Source: CAYJAD01 sp964370015 (GTDB taxonomy: Bacteria; Desulfobacterota; Desulfovibrionia; Desulfovibrionales; Desulfovibrionaceae). Taken from it: a stretch of 64,000 bases of DNA. The DNA lies in contig CAYJHD010000001.1 of assembly GCA_964370015.1 (NCBI GenBank), positions 42,483 to 106,482 on the forward strand, written 5' to 3'. The position numbers and the translations under genes were made by a program. Positions 53,172 through 61,745 of the stretch are shown here, one piece after another (the stretch's first letter is position 1; the number at the start of each line of letters is the position of its first letter). Below the pieces are notes generated by a model. It made no database searches, was not told where the DNA came from, and worked only from the letters and a program-made list of their open reading frames with translations.

Positions 53172-54371
53172 ATGTCAAACGAAGATAGTTTTACTGAAGT
53201 AAGTAGTACAAGTTTTGGCGAGCGAGTGGGTAATTCTTTTAAAGGAATACTTTTGGGCCTTCTTCTTTTTATTGCAGGTACGGGCCTACTATACTGGAAT
53301 GAAGGAAGAGCTGTGCGCACGGGGGATGCCATCAATGAGGCCCAAGTCGCCACCGTAACTCTGCCCAGTGTCGAAACCATTGATACCTCTTTTCATGGTA
53401 AAATGGTACACGCCACAGGTAAAGCCGTCACCACAGACCAATTAAAAGATCCTGTTACCAACATAAGTGCCAATGCCATTGCCCTTATCCGCAAGGTCTC
53501 CTATTACCAGTGGGTACAAAGCTCCACCACCAAGGAAATAAAAAATCTTGATGGCAGCACAGAAAAAACCACCACATACAACTATGAAAAAGAGTGGACT
53601 GACAAGCCCGTGAGTTCGGCCAATTTTAAAAAAATACAAGGACATCAAAATACCCTCATTGCAGACATTGAAACCAGAACATGGACTGCCAAAAATGTCG
53701 CTTTTGGGGCCTATACTCTGCCTGACTTTCTTATACATGCCATAGGCGGTGCAGAAGAGTTCACCCCTGTCATAAGCGATGCAAGCTTACAAAAAAGCCT
53801 CTTTCCCCATTATGAAGAAAGCGCAGAAAATGTGCCCCTTGTGCATGTGCGACAAAACACCCTCTATTTAGGTGAAGAACCACATGACCCGGACATTGGC
53901 GACATACGCATTGTCTACTCCGCCAAACCTCAAGGTAATGTATCCATTTTGGCGCGTGTGCAAGGCAATACTTTTGACAAATTTTTAGCCAGCAATGGAG
54001 AAAGATTCTACCAACTCAATATGGGCATTGTAAGTGACGACATTATGTACCAAAACGCTAAGAATTCCAATGACACTCTTACATGGATTTTACGCGGTGT
54101 AGGTATGGTCATGGTTGTTATTGGCCTAAACATACTTGTGGCACCACTGAGCACCATGGCCAGCATTATACCCTTATTAGGCGACCTTTTTGGCGCCGGT
54201 GCTGGCCTTGTAGCCTCCATGCTCGGCATTGCCTGGTCTTGCGTTATCATTGCCATGGCGTGGATACGCTTTAGGCCAATATTTGGCATCAGCCTTTTGG
54301 TGGGGGCCTTAGGGCTGTTCGTCTTCCTGTATATATATGGTAAAAAAAGAAAAAAAGTCCGTTCAGCCTAG
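53172..54371 (+). CDS. TMEM43 (LUMA) family membrane protein
   Basis: 399 aa. One N-terminal helix (~25-45, GILLGLLLFIAGTGLLYWNEGRA) is followed by a ~250-residue extracytoplasmic domain and three to four C-terminal helices (GVGMVMVVIGLNILVAPLS, LVASMLGIAWSCVIIAMAW, GISLLVGALGLFVFLYI). LLYWNEGRAV is the hallmark at the first membrane edge. TMEM43 is conserved from bacteria to animals, where it sits in the inner nuclear membrane; bacterial function is unknown. AGGAGG precedes the ATG. It is followed by the exported repeat proteins on the same strand. Confidence 0.87.
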   Translation: MSNEDSFTEVSSTSFGERVGNSFKGILLGLLLFIAGTGLLYWNEGRAVRTGDAINEAQVATVTLPSVETIDTSFHGKMVHATGKAVTTDQLKDPVTNISANAIALIRKVSYYQWVQSSTTKEIKNLDGSTEKTTTYNYEKEWTDKPVSSANFKKIQGHQNTLIADIETRTWTAKNVAFGAYTLPDFLIHAIGGAEEFTPVISDASLQKSLFPHYEESAENVPLVHVRQNTLYLGEEPHDPDIGDIRIVYSAKPQGNVSILARVQGNTFDKFLASNGERFYQLNMGIVSDDIMYQNAKNSNDTLTWILRGVGMVMVVIGLNILVAPLSTMASIIPLLGDLFGAGAGLVASMLGIAWSCVIIAMAWIRFRPIFGISLLVGALGLFVFLYIYGKKRKKVRSA

Positions 54372-54412
54372 TTGCTTTATCCATAGATAACACTAACAAA
54401 TGGAGTAACATC

Positions 54413-55915
54413 ATGAGTACCAAACGTATTTTAACAGCCTTAAGTCTTGTTGTGCTTTTATCCACTTCCGCCGTGGCGGCACCTTCTTTTTCTGTAAGTA
54501 AAAGTACCACTCGCTTTACAGAAAGCCTCACCCCCGAAAATATTGCAGCGGCAAAAAAACAGCAAATGGAAAAAAAAGCTGTGGTGAGTGAATCAAAATT
54601 CAACCTCGACAGAATCACCAATGCTGACCTTGCAGCCTTTGTAAAAGCTTTTCCTGAAGCTACGAACATAGAAATTCACAGTAATGAACTCTCCAGCTAT
54701 GCGCCCTTGGCAGAGCTGAAAAATCTGCAAAAAATTAGAGCCAGAGCTTCAAAAATTTCGGACATGACTCCCCTTGCCAATCTCACACAGCTTCATACCA
54801 TTGATATGGATTATAATGCCGCTGGGCAAGACCTTAGCTGGACGAATAAATTAGTAAATTTACAAAATATTATTCTTCTTGCCAAAGGACTTTCTTCTGT
54901 GGAGGGTCTGCCAACCTTGCCCAAACTCTATCGTATCAGCTTAGAAAGGATAGCTGCCCCGAAATTGGACGCTCTGGTTCCTGCCCTGCCCAATTTGACA
55001 ACTGCCGAGTTCCGTTATGGCACATTTACCGACATAACAGCCCTCACAAAATTACCCAAACTCACCAACGTGAGTTTTTACGGCGCATCAATTAAGGATT
55101 TCAGCCCTTTGGCAACAGCCCCTACGCTTAAATCCCTCAACTATTACGCCACCAAGGGCACCGATTACTCTACCCTTGGCACATTGAAGCAAGTACAGAC
55201 ACTCTCAGGGGGACTCACAGATCTTGATTCCATTGCTTGGATACAGGACATGCCAAACTTAAAAAAGTTTGACGTTTTTTCCGAAAAAGTTACCGACTAT
55301 ACTCCCTTAAAAAATGCCCCAAACATAAATAATTTTACCATTTGGAAAATGAAGGCCCCCGTGGGAAATTTAGCTTTTCTTAAGCCCTTAAAGGACTTAG
55401 CCTACCTTAAACTTGACTCCAATGAAGGCGTAAAGGGCTATGAAGTTTTGGGTGAGCTCACAAAAATGCAATACCTATACCTCGTCGACAATGACAAGAA
55501 TGAAAATCCCACCATTGACTTTGCTTTCTTACAAAAAATGCCTGATTTAAGAGGGATCAGATTAAGTGCAAGTACCGCCAAAAATTTAAATTTTCAGGGC
55601 CTTAAAAGACTTGGTAATATGAGACTTGATAAAATGAATCTCGGGGATGCCACAAAAGCTGTGGATCTATCGACATTTAAAGATCTACCTGATTTGACAA
55701 TGTTGGATTTACGAGAATGCAAGCTGACCAATTTTCAAAACATGGATAATATGCCTAAATTACGTTCCTTAGATATAACAAAAAGCACTGGCATTACAGA
55801 CCTATCTGTTCTTTCAAAGTTTCCGACTTTAAAAACACTGACCGTATCCAAAGACGCCTTCACCGATGCACAGCTAGCGGCAGTGCCTAAAACCATTAAA
55901 GTAAATAAGCGCTAG
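54413..55915 (+). CDS. Exported leucine-rich-repeat protein (internalin-like)
   Basis: 500 aa, signal peptide to AVAAPS (~residue 23). From ~75 to 480 the protein is made of ~22-residue LRRs of the LxxLxxLxxLxxL-x-DxxPL type (SSYAPLAELKNLQKIRAR, SDMTPLANLTQLHTIDM, ITDLSVLSKFPTLKTLTV). This is a non-cytoplasmic protein-binding surface. No LPxTG or lipobox is seen, so it should be periplasmic or secreted. GGAG lies before the ATG. It sits 41 bases after the TMEM43-family gene and may be co-transcribed. Confidence 0.85.
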   Translation: MSTKRILTALSLVVLLSTSAVAAPSFSVSKSTTRFTESLTPENIAAAKKQQMEKKAVVSESKFNLDRITNADLAAFVKAFPEATNIEIHSNELSSYAPLAELKNLQKIRARASKISDMTPLANLTQLHTIDMDYNAAGQDLSWTNKLVNLQNIILLAKGLSSVEGLPTLPKLYRISLERIAAPKLDALVPALPNLTTAEFRYGTFTDITALTKLPKLTNVSFYGASIKDFSPLATAPTLKSLNYYATKGTDYSTLGTLKQVQTLSGGLTDLDSIAWIQDMPNLKKFDVFSEKVTDYTPLKNAPNINNFTIWKMKAPVGNLAFLKPLKDLAYLKLDSNEGVKGYEVLGELTKMQYLYLVDNDKNENPTIDFAFLQKMPDLRGIRLSASTAKNLNFQGLKRLGNMRLDKMNLGDATKAVDLSTFKDLPDLTMLDLRECKLTNFQNMDNMPKLRSLDITKSTGITDLSVLSKFPTLKTLTVSKDAFTDAQLAAVPKTIKVNKR

Positions 55916-55937
55916 TAATAAACGCTCACCACATATT

Positions 55938-55997
55938 ACAAAAGAGGGGTATTTTTTTGATCTACCTTCCTTTATACTTAAAGTACCCTTCTTTTGT
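55938..55997. repeat. Inverted repeat downstream of the LRR gene
   Basis: ACAAAAGAGGGGTA at 55938-55951 and TACCCTTCTTTTGT at 55984-55997, with one mismatch in 14, separated by 32 bases that include TTTTTTT. It is probably a transcript end for the LRR gene. Confidence 0.5.
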
Positions 55998-56091
55998 AAA
56001 AAGCAGTGCAAAACCTATGAATTTATGAAGTAATAGCCTCTTAATACTCATAAAAACACCCATAATAAGCCATATATAGAAAGGACGCCGT

Positions 56092-56271
56092 ATGCACAAG
56101 CTCTTCCCACGATTTTTTGCCCTCTGCCTTGGCCTTTTTTGCACCGTGGTAAGCTTTCACTCTTCTGCATGGGCGTCGCTCTTTAACACCATTGAGCTAA
56201 AAGATTACCAAGTACTTGCCGCGGAGGAGGTTAACTACAAGATAGAATGTAGAAGTGCTCATGAAAAATGA
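56092..56271 (+). CDS. Short exported peptide, 59 aa
   Basis: 59 codons. AAAGGACGCCGT precedes the ATG. The first ~27 residues are an excellent Sec signal (FFALCLGLFCTVVSFHSSAWA), leaving a mature peptide of ~32 residues starting SLFNTIELKDYQ. It contains one Cys. It either encodes a genuine small secreted peptide or is the surviving front of a longer gene. It lies 29 bases before the Sel1 protein gene on the same strand. Confidence 0.6.
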   Translation: MHKLFPRFFALCLGLFCTVVSFHSSAWASLFNTIELKDYQVLAAEEVNYKIECRSAHEK

Positions 56272-56300
56272 TAATAAAAATATAAAATTAAAGGAAAATC

Positions 56301-57416
56301 ATGAAAAAAATGTATTTTATTCTCTGCTTCTTCTGTATGGCACTTCTGCCTGCTTCTTTTGCTTTGGCAAAAGATAAAGACATTACTGTTCCCGTTACCA
56401 CGGTGGCTACATACAAAGGCGGCGAATACGGTGATGGCTATTGGCTACTCTTTGAGCAAGGGGGCGAAATATTGGCTTTGTACTCACCCGACATGGTCAT
56501 CAAAGAACTACAAGGCCAGGAAGGCAAAACCGTGCAAGTGCAATACGAATACAGCATGTCCTTTCACCCCAAAATGGGGGACTACATAGTCATGAAAACA
56601 TTTAAAAATTTTAAAATGTTACCCCACATAACGAGCCAACAATTACTAAACTTGGAAGAAAAGTTACTGGCAGACAAAGGCCCCAAACAAGCACTATTAG
56701 ACGTAGGGGCCTACTATCACTATGGCTTGCGTGGCATTAAAGCCGATGCCACGAAGGCTTTAGAATGGTATAAAAAGATTGCGGCATTTGGCATACCAGA
56801 AGCACTCATACGTGCAGGAGATATACTTATGCTACCAAATGGCCCTTTATTTTCCCACTATGAAGCCCACACTATGTACACCGAAGCCGCCAAGGCCGGA
56901 TATACTCCTGCCTTCACACGCCTTGGTGACCTTTCTTTAGTGTTTGGCATGGACAGTGCGGAAATACATGCCCAAAACAAAGAAGAGAAAGAAGAGCGCA
57001 AGCAATGGGCACTCACTCTGTACACCTTTGCCGCCAAACAAAAAGATATAGATGCTGAGGCAAGACTCATAGCTATGGATCTTCCTCCCATCCTTGAAGG
57101 CTTCATTCCGCCTCAAGGGCCTTGCCCCGATAAATATTTGGGAAAAGTCACCATTCAAGGAAGATATATGGAAAACACCAGCCATAATGACGTTTGGGGA
57201 GGCTATTTTGGCTTCCTGGTGCACGCTAACGACGGTAATAGCTATGACATTGGCATGGGGCATGACTACCCCACGGAGTTTGAAGGTATTAAGCCCGGAA
57301 ACACCATCACCATTCCCTTTTATAAAAAGCAAGGCCTTGATACCAAGACCGGTCTTTGTGTGGTGAAGTTTTTTCATGATGAAAAAAGCAAAATTAAAGG
57401 TTCATATATACAATGA
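56301..57416 (+). CDS. Exported Sel1-repeat protein
   Basis: 371 aa, signal peptide to FALAKD (~residue 24). Residues ~30-115 look like a small beta domain (YWLLFEQGGEILALYSPDMV). Sel1 repeats run from ~130 to 255 (VGAYYHYGLRGIKADATKALEWY, MYTEAAKAGYTPAFTRLGDLS). The C-terminal ~95 residues (YLGKVTIQGRYMENT, DVWGGYFGFLVHAND, FFHDEKSKIKGSYIQ) form a further beta domain. No enzyme motif. AAAGGAAAATC precedes the ATG. It is likely co-transcribed with the next two genes (11 bases and then overlap). Confidence 0.82.
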   Translation: MKKMYFILCFFCMALLPASFALAKDKDITVPVTTVATYKGGEYGDGYWLLFEQGGEILALYSPDMVIKELQGQEGKTVQVQYEYSMSFHPKMGDYIVMKTFKNFKMLPHITSQQLLNLEEKLLADKGPKQALLDVGAYYHYGLRGIKADATKALEWYKKIAAFGIPEALIRAGDILMLPNGPLFSHYEAHTMYTEAAKAGYTPAFTRLGDLSLVFGMDSAEIHAQNKEEKEERKQWALTLYTFAAKQKDIDAEARLIAMDLPPILEGFIPPQGPCPDKYLGKVTIQGRYMENTSHNDVWGGYFGFLVHANDGNSYDIGMGHDYPTEFEGIKPGNTITIPFYKKQGLDTKTGLCVVKFFHDEKSKIKGSYIQ

Positions 57417-57426
57417 GGAGACATGT

Positions 57427-58047
57427 ATGCGTAACAAATTTCTAATTTTCTGTATTCTTACTCTTTTTGCAAGCTCGATCACTGTTTTGTTCATTGCCGA
57501 GGCAGAAGCTGCGCGCAGTAGCAGTAGTAGCCGAAGCAGTAGTTCCAAAAGTAGTAGTAGCTATAAAAGTGGATCTTCTAAAAACAGCTACAACCGTAAT
57601 CATAGTTCCAAAAGTGTGCAACGCAGTGATTCAAAGTCTGTTTTATCTCGCACCGGTTATACACGACCGGCAACTTTAACTGCCCTTTCACCAACAAGTG
57701 GAAAATCCATACCCAGCACCTACTCTAAACCGGGAAAATTTTCGCTCTTCTCTAAGAAAAAGAAAAAAGACGGCTTTGACGATGATGATTTTGATGATGC
57801 CTTCATCGGTACAGCCTTGGGTTTTGGCGCAGGTTCCTTTCTTGGTTTTTTACTCTATGATGAAGACGTTGAAGACGCTGAAGAAGACAAAGAATCGGGT
57901 GGCTATATGTTATTTTTTATATGGATTTTCCTCATTATTGCCATTAAGTTGGCGCGTTCTTATTTTAAGAAAAAGCGTATAGCAGACGGTCGTTTGGAAA
58001 GAAAATTAAACAAGGCAAAAAGCAGAAAAGAGGAAGCAGTATGTTAA
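57427..58047 (+). CDS. Ser-rich exported or membrane protein
   Basis: 206 aa. Signal-like N-terminus FLIFCILTLFASSITVLFIAE. A ~50-residue Ser/Lys-rich tract follows (SSSSSRSSSSKSSSSYKSG), then an Asp-rich stretch, a Gly-rich patch (GTALGFGAGSFLGFLL) and a C-terminal helix (YMLFFIWIFLIIAIKLA) with a basic tail. The start at 57427 has GAGGAGACATGT before it; the frame also opens upstream without support. Family unknown. The stop overlaps the next gene's start by 7 bases. Confidence 0.75.
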   Translation: MRNKFLIFCILTLFASSITVLFIAEAEAARSSSSSRSSSSKSSSSYKSGSSKNSYNRNHSSKSVQRSDSKSVLSRTGYTRPATLTALSPTSGKSIPSTYSKPGKFSLFSKKKKKDGFDDDDFDDAFIGTALGFGAGSFLGFLLYDEDVEDAEEDKESGGYMLFFIWIFLIIAIKLARSYFKKKRIADGRLERKLNKAKSRKEEAVC

Positions 58048-58814
58048 ATTTCCTAAAAAAAATCGTGAGTTTTGTTTTTTTCTACCTTTTTCTTCCCGTA
58101 GCCATTATAGCTGCATTAACATTTATCCCTTGGAAACCCACACAAGACTTGCGCCATGCGGCGGCGGCTGGCGATGTGGCACTCATCCAAGAACGTATTG
58201 CCGCCGGTGAAGATATCAATATCAATACCAATACAGGCCCCTGGACACCCATAGCCTATGCGGCAGAGCGCGGTCATATGGAGGCGGTAAAAGAGTTATT
58301 AAAACATAAACCTACTCTTTATTTAACACCTTTGGTGGCTGCTGCCAGTCATGGGCACAAAAACATGGTGGAGCTTCTTTTACAAGACGCACACTATGGG
58401 GCATGGATCGTCAAGCAAAGTGAGCAATTATATGAAGTATTTAAAGGCGCAGCCACGGATGACAACCTTGAAATGCTGGAATTTTTGAATACTATCCCTC
58501 TGTTGAAAGACAGCCCCAATGCCCTTGATGAAGCATTGGTGGAAGCCAGCCTACAAGGGCAAGAAAAGGCCGTGGATTGGCTCATTGCCAAGGGAGCAAG
58601 CGTTCACTACGTCACTTCACCGGACAAATACACGCCGCTCATGATGGCAGCCGTAATCAACAATGAAGCACTGGTGAAAAAATTTATAGACCTTGGCGCC
58701 CATATAGGAGCAACAGCTAGTTCAGGCGAAACGGCCCTGTCTGTAGCAAAAAACCTTGGCCACACCAATACTGCCCAATTACTTCAAGCTGCCCATGCTA
58801 AACAGGTACAATAG
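58041..58814 (+). CDS. Membrane-anchored ankyrin-repeat protein
   Basis: 257 aa. N-terminal anchor (~8-28, FVFFYLFLPVAIIAALTFIPW) with ankyrin repeats at ~35-250 (DLRHAAAAGDVALIQERIAAG, TPIAYAAERGHMEAVKELL, TPLMMAAVINNEALVKKFIDLG, ETALSVAKNLGHTNTAQLL). These should lie in the periplasm. It is translationally coupled to the previous gene. A large inverted repeat starts exactly at its stop codon. Confidence 0.88.
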   Translation: MLNFLKKIVSFVFFYLFLPVAIIAALTFIPWKPTQDLRHAAAAGDVALIQERIAAGEDININTNTGPWTPIAYAAERGHMEAVKELLKHKPTLYLTPLVAAASHGHKNMVELLLQDAHYGAWIVKQSEQLYEVFKGAATDDNLEMLEFLNTIPLLKDSPNALDEALVEASLQGQEKAVDWLIAKGASVHYVTSPDKYTPLMMAAVINNEALVKKFIDLGAHIGATASSGETALSVAKNLGHTNTAQLLQAAHAKQVQ

Positions 58815-58923
58815 TCGACACTGAAAAAGTATTTAACTATCAGTACAGATAAAAGTTTTAGTTTGAATATCTTAATAAATTTTACCAGAAATTAACGTAT
58901 GCAATACTTTTTCAGATGTCGAC
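58814..58923. repeat. Large inverted repeat with GTCGAC ends
   Basis: Left arm 58814-58833 (GTCGAC, A, CTGAAAAAGTATT) and right arm 58903-58923 (AATACTTTTTCAG, AT, GTCGAC). 19 of about 20 positions pair. The ~69 bases between are AT-rich without a gene. It looks like a small mobile palindrome or a structured RNA element placed at the stop codon of the ankyrin gene. Confidence 0.7.
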
Positions 58924-58938
58924 AACACAAGGCATGCC

Positions 58939-59193
58939 TTGCCGCCACGTAAAATAAGCCAAATTTTACTTCTGGCGTCCCCGAAAGGGGTGTTTGGAGT
59001 GAACGTGCCTTTCTTAAAAACGTATGAAAATACGTTTTTAAGCATCGGTAATAATAGCCCATTGCCAATCCCATACGGAACGTTACTAGAAAAAGGCAAC
59101 TCAGTGGAATACGCCCCTTATGGCGAAGCAAAAAGAAAAAACAATGGGATTTTTATAGAGTGCTTTAAAGTAAACACAATAATAACGTTTTAG
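58939..59193. other. Gene-free or doubtful segment with repeat-like features
   Basis: Both strands are open (84 aa plus, 75-79 aa minus) but neither has a ribosome site, and the products do not match anything I know. The segment holds a perfect 12-bp hairpin (CTTAAAAACGTA at 59013-59024, TACGTTTTTAAG at 59031-59042). On the minus strand it also holds GGGGACGCCA, the ten bases that end the tRNA-Glu at the window edge. It may belong to a dispersed repeat. Confidence 0.4.
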
Positions 59194-59204
59194 CATGTAC
59201 ACAT

Positions 59205-59238
59205 AAAAAGCTTCATCACAATGATGAAGCTTTTTTTA
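59205..59238 (+). terminator. Rho-independent terminator before the SKWPHK-domain genes
   Basis: AAAAAGCTTCATCA and TGATGAAGCTTTTT form a perfect stem with a CAA loop, followed by more T. It insulates the following two genes from the 58.8-59.2 kb repeat zone. Confidence 0.9.
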
Positions 59239-59367
59239 TCATCTTTCACAGTATATTACATAAATTCATTGCCGTAATGATGGTATTTATTTGCAAAGTG
59301 ATACACATATGTAGAAGAAAAAACAAACTGCAGTGCTCAGTATTGCACCACCCACAAGGAGTTGTAT

Positions 59368-59934
59368 ATGAATAAAAAAATGATTCTCTCCATGGGGCTT
59401 TTTTGCCCCCTTCTTTTACAAAGCCCTGCAATGAGCTTTAGCCTTAGTGATATGAACAACGTCATCAACACCACTAATAATGTGATAAATACTGTGACGC
59501 AACAGAGTAAACCAGCGCAAAATACTTCCACAGCCACGCCAGCACAAAGGCCCAGCCACGCGCCCGCACAAAATACAAGTCAAAGTGCGACAGCATCTTC
59601 TCAAAACTATGGAACTGTGGATATGCCTAAGAGACATACCATAAACTCTGTGTATATGAAAAACGCCATAGCCCAGCGTAAATCAGAAATAGGCGATGAT
59701 TTTGTGGAGCTTATCTTTATGGAACCTGCTTTACGCCCTTTCAAACAATCCAAATGGCCCCACAAAATTACACATTATTCCATGAAAGTAGCCACCATTT
59801 CTAAGAAAGACGGTAAGCATTTCCTTAAAGTTTCAGACATGCAAATTTTTGGCGATGGTTCTTCTCAAAGCAATTATCGATTTCTCACGCCCATGTCCAA
59901 TGCCGTGCAAGGCTATGTAAATTATACAAAATAA
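59368..59934 (+). CDS. Exported protein with SKWPHK-type C-terminal domain
   Basis: 188 aa. Signal peptide (MILSMGLFCPLLLQSPAMS). A Thr/Gln/Ala/Pro-rich linker covers ~25-85. The C-terminal ~100 residues are homologous to the end of the next protein; in the central 30 positions 21 are identical (FVELIFMEPALRPFKQ, SKWPHKITHYSMKV). The ATG at 59368 follows AAGGAGTTGTAT; a TTG two codons earlier is less likely. The domain is not recognised. The two genes are 12 bases apart and co-transcribed. Confidence 0.82.
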   Translation: MNKKMILSMGLFCPLLLQSPAMSFSLSDMNNVINTTNNVINTVTQQSKPAQNTSTATPAQRPSHAPAQNTSQSATASSQNYGTVDMPKRHTINSVYMKNAIAQRKSEIGDDFVELIFMEPALRPFKQSKWPHKITHYSMKVATISKKDGKHFLKVSDMQIFGDGSSQSNYRFLTPMSNAVQGYVNYTK

Positions 59935-59946
59935 AGGAAAGAAACC

Positions 59947-61020
59947 ATGCGTTCATATCTACTTTTCATGGTGTTTACAGCGTTAATTACAATGGCTCCA
60001 TGCTCAGTGCTGGCAAAAACTACCCTCGCTGACGCACTTATTGACGCCGCCGGTGCCGGCGATATAGCCAAAGTGCAAAATCTTTTGCAACAAGGTGCTG
60101 ATGTGAATGAAAAAAATAAAAATGGCTTCTCTCCTCTGATTTTGGCCTGTCTTTTTGGGAAAAGTGATGTGGCCAAAGTACTCTTAGATAAAGGGGCAAA
60201 TGTCAACATTCAAGATGACGGCGGCATGGCTCCTATCATCTTGGCAGCGGGTAATGGTAATGTTCCTCTTATGAAAATATTATTAGCCAAAGGCGCAAAA
60301 TTGGATATGACTGACAATAAAGGCCGCACAGCCATGCACTTTGCCGCCATGCGTAGCAAGCTTAACGCGTTACAATTTTTGCTAGAAACTGGCGCAGACT
60401 TACAATCTCTGGATAGTGAAGGTAATACGCCACTTCTGGCGCACATTGCCAACAAACCTGCTGCGAACGCAGATATAATTAACTTTTTCCTTACAAATGG
60501 CTCTGCCATCAACACACAAAATACAAAGGGGTACACAGCCTTCACCTTAGCTGTGCACGGGGAAAATGCAGATATCGTGCAATTACTTTTAAAAAATAAT
60601 GCCAATAAAGAACTCTTGCCACCTTCTGAGACTCTTCGCTCTCTGGCCGCAACCAATAAACATCGAAATGGCGTGCTGGAAATTCTGGGAGAATCCACTG
60701 CGGCGGATCTCCCCAAACATTATGAAATTGACCCCACCATCATGCAAAATGCTAAAGCAAAAGGGCGTGAAATTCATGGTGAAAATTTTGTGGATATGAT
60801 TTTTCTGGAGCCGCGCTTACGTGTTTTTAAAGCCTCCAAATGGCCTCATAAGGTTACGCATCATTCCATGCGTGTTGGCCTTATTTACAAAGAAAATGGG
60901 CAAGTCATTATGGGTATTTACGACTTACAAGTCTTTGGTAATGGGTCATCACTTAAAAATTATAGGTTTCATATCCCCATGAATCTTGGAACAAACAATA
61001 AAACAGTGGTCAACTATTAA
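59947..61020 (+). CDS. Exported ankyrin protein with SKWPHK-type C-terminal domain
   Basis: 357 aa, signal peptide to SVLAKT (~residue 24). Ankyrin repeats at ~30-225 (SPLILACLFGKSDVAKVLL, APIILAAGNGNVPLMKILL, TAMHFAAMRSKLNALQFLL, TAFTLAVHGENADIVQLLL). The final ~95 residues carry the same domain as the gene before (FVDMIFLEPRLRVFKA, SKWPHKVTHHSMRV, NGSSLKNYRF). AAAGGAAAGAAACC precedes the ATG. The ankyrin part probably binds the partner and the end domain does the work, as in polymorphic effector layouts; this is inference. Confidence 0.87.
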   Translation: MRSYLLFMVFTALITMAPCSVLAKTTLADALIDAAGAGDIAKVQNLLQQGADVNEKNKNGFSPLILACLFGKSDVAKVLLDKGANVNIQDDGGMAPIILAAGNGNVPLMKILLAKGAKLDMTDNKGRTAMHFAAMRSKLNALQFLLETGADLQSLDSEGNTPLLAHIANKPAANADIINFFLTNGSAINTQNTKGYTAFTLAVHGENADIVQLLLKNNANKELLPPSETLRSLAATNKHRNGVLEILGESTAADLPKHYEIDPTIMQNAKAKGREIHGENFVDMIFLEPRLRVFKASKWPHKVTHHSMRVGLIYKENGQVIMGIYDLQVFGNGSSLKNYRFHIPMNLGTNNKTVVNY

Positions 61021-61064
61021 CCCAAAATAATTAAGGACTTTGCAAAACAACATCTTTCTTCATG

Positions 61065-61098
61065 GCTTTACTGGCTTTAATGGTCAAGCCAGCAAAGC
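61065..61098. repeat. Hairpin between ankyrin and 179-aa genes
   Basis: GCTTTACTGGCTT at 61065-61077 and AAGCCAGCAAAGC at 61086-61098 with one mismatch and an 8-base loop. There is no T-run. It is possibly a weak transcript end or leader element. Confidence 0.5.
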
Positions 61099-61147
61099 TA
61101 TGCACATGTCATTAAAACAGCAGTAAACTCTTTTATAAGGAAGCCCC

Positions 61148-61687
61148 ATGAGAAAACATTTGACCACGTGCCTGCTGGTGCCTTTATTAGCTTCTTTTCT
61201 GCCCTTCAGCACTGCCCATGCCTACACGCCCCCTGTGCCGGAGAGATACACTTGGCGTGATAGCTGGACTTTGTACCCCCAAGATGCCGACTTACGTTTA
61301 GCTCGCCATATAAGCCTACACACAAAGACACAGCCTCACTTCTTACAAGAATGGGAAAATGGCTCGGCAGTGCTCTTTCCTGTGCATATCAGCGAGGCTG
61401 GCGCTTACCACATCAGCATTACTTACAGCCGACAAAGTGTCATGCAAAAAAGTTTCACTGTGGGAGTATTTGTCCTTAACGAACCCACCCTACACAGTAT
61501 GCTTAACGCCAGTTCTCATTTTTATGCAGAACTTCCCATTACCAAAGATTGGACGGAGTTTACGCAAAAAACTCTAGGCACTCTCACCTTACCTCAAGGC
61601 TCCATGTATCTCCTTTTCACCAATAAAGAGCATTTTCCTCATGAATATGTCATGAATTTGCAACAAGTGCGCTTACATAAAAAATAA
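61148..61687 (+). CDS. Exported beta-sandwich protein, 179 aa
   Basis: Signal peptide to AHAYTP (~residue 26). The mature part contains RYTWRDSWTLYPQDADLRLAR, VLFPVHISEAGAYHISITYS and GSMYLLFTNKEHFPHEYVMN. This has the pattern of a jelly-roll carbohydrate-binding or PA14-like module and echoes the 203-aa protein at 31435. No family could be named. ATAAGGAAGCCCC precedes the ATG. It is convergent with the Spo0M-like gene. Confidence 0.72.
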   Translation: MRKHLTTCLLVPLLASFLPFSTAHAYTPPVPERYTWRDSWTLYPQDADLRLARHISLHTKTQPHFLQEWENGSAVLFPVHISEAGAYHISITYSRQSVMQKSFTVGVFVLNEPTLHSMLNASSHFYAELPITKDWTEFTQKTLGTLTLPQGSMYLLFTNKEHFPHEYVMNLQQVRLHKK

Positions 61688-61722
61688 AAAATGCCCTCAC
61701 ATACCTCGGTATGTAAGGGCAT
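61681..61722. terminator. Bidirectional terminator between convergent genes
   Basis: ATGCCCTCACATACC and GGTATGTAAGGGCAT form a long stem with a short loop. On the minus strand it is followed by TTTTTTATTTTTTATG, a strong T-run that ends the Spo0M-like transcript. Confidence 0.85.
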
Positions 61723-61745
61723 ATATTCAGTATTTCAAATAGGTA

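Noticed and set aside
57500..57620. Short Ser-codon repeats (AGT/AGC/TCC) resembling a microsatellite or CRISPR-like repeat
   Set aside because: They encode the Ser-rich tract of the 57427-58047 protein in frame. Units are single codons with no spacers.
58872..59193. Overlapping 75-84 aa readings on both strands
   Set aside because: Neither strand has a ribosome site and both are explained by hairpin-rich, possibly repetitive DNA.
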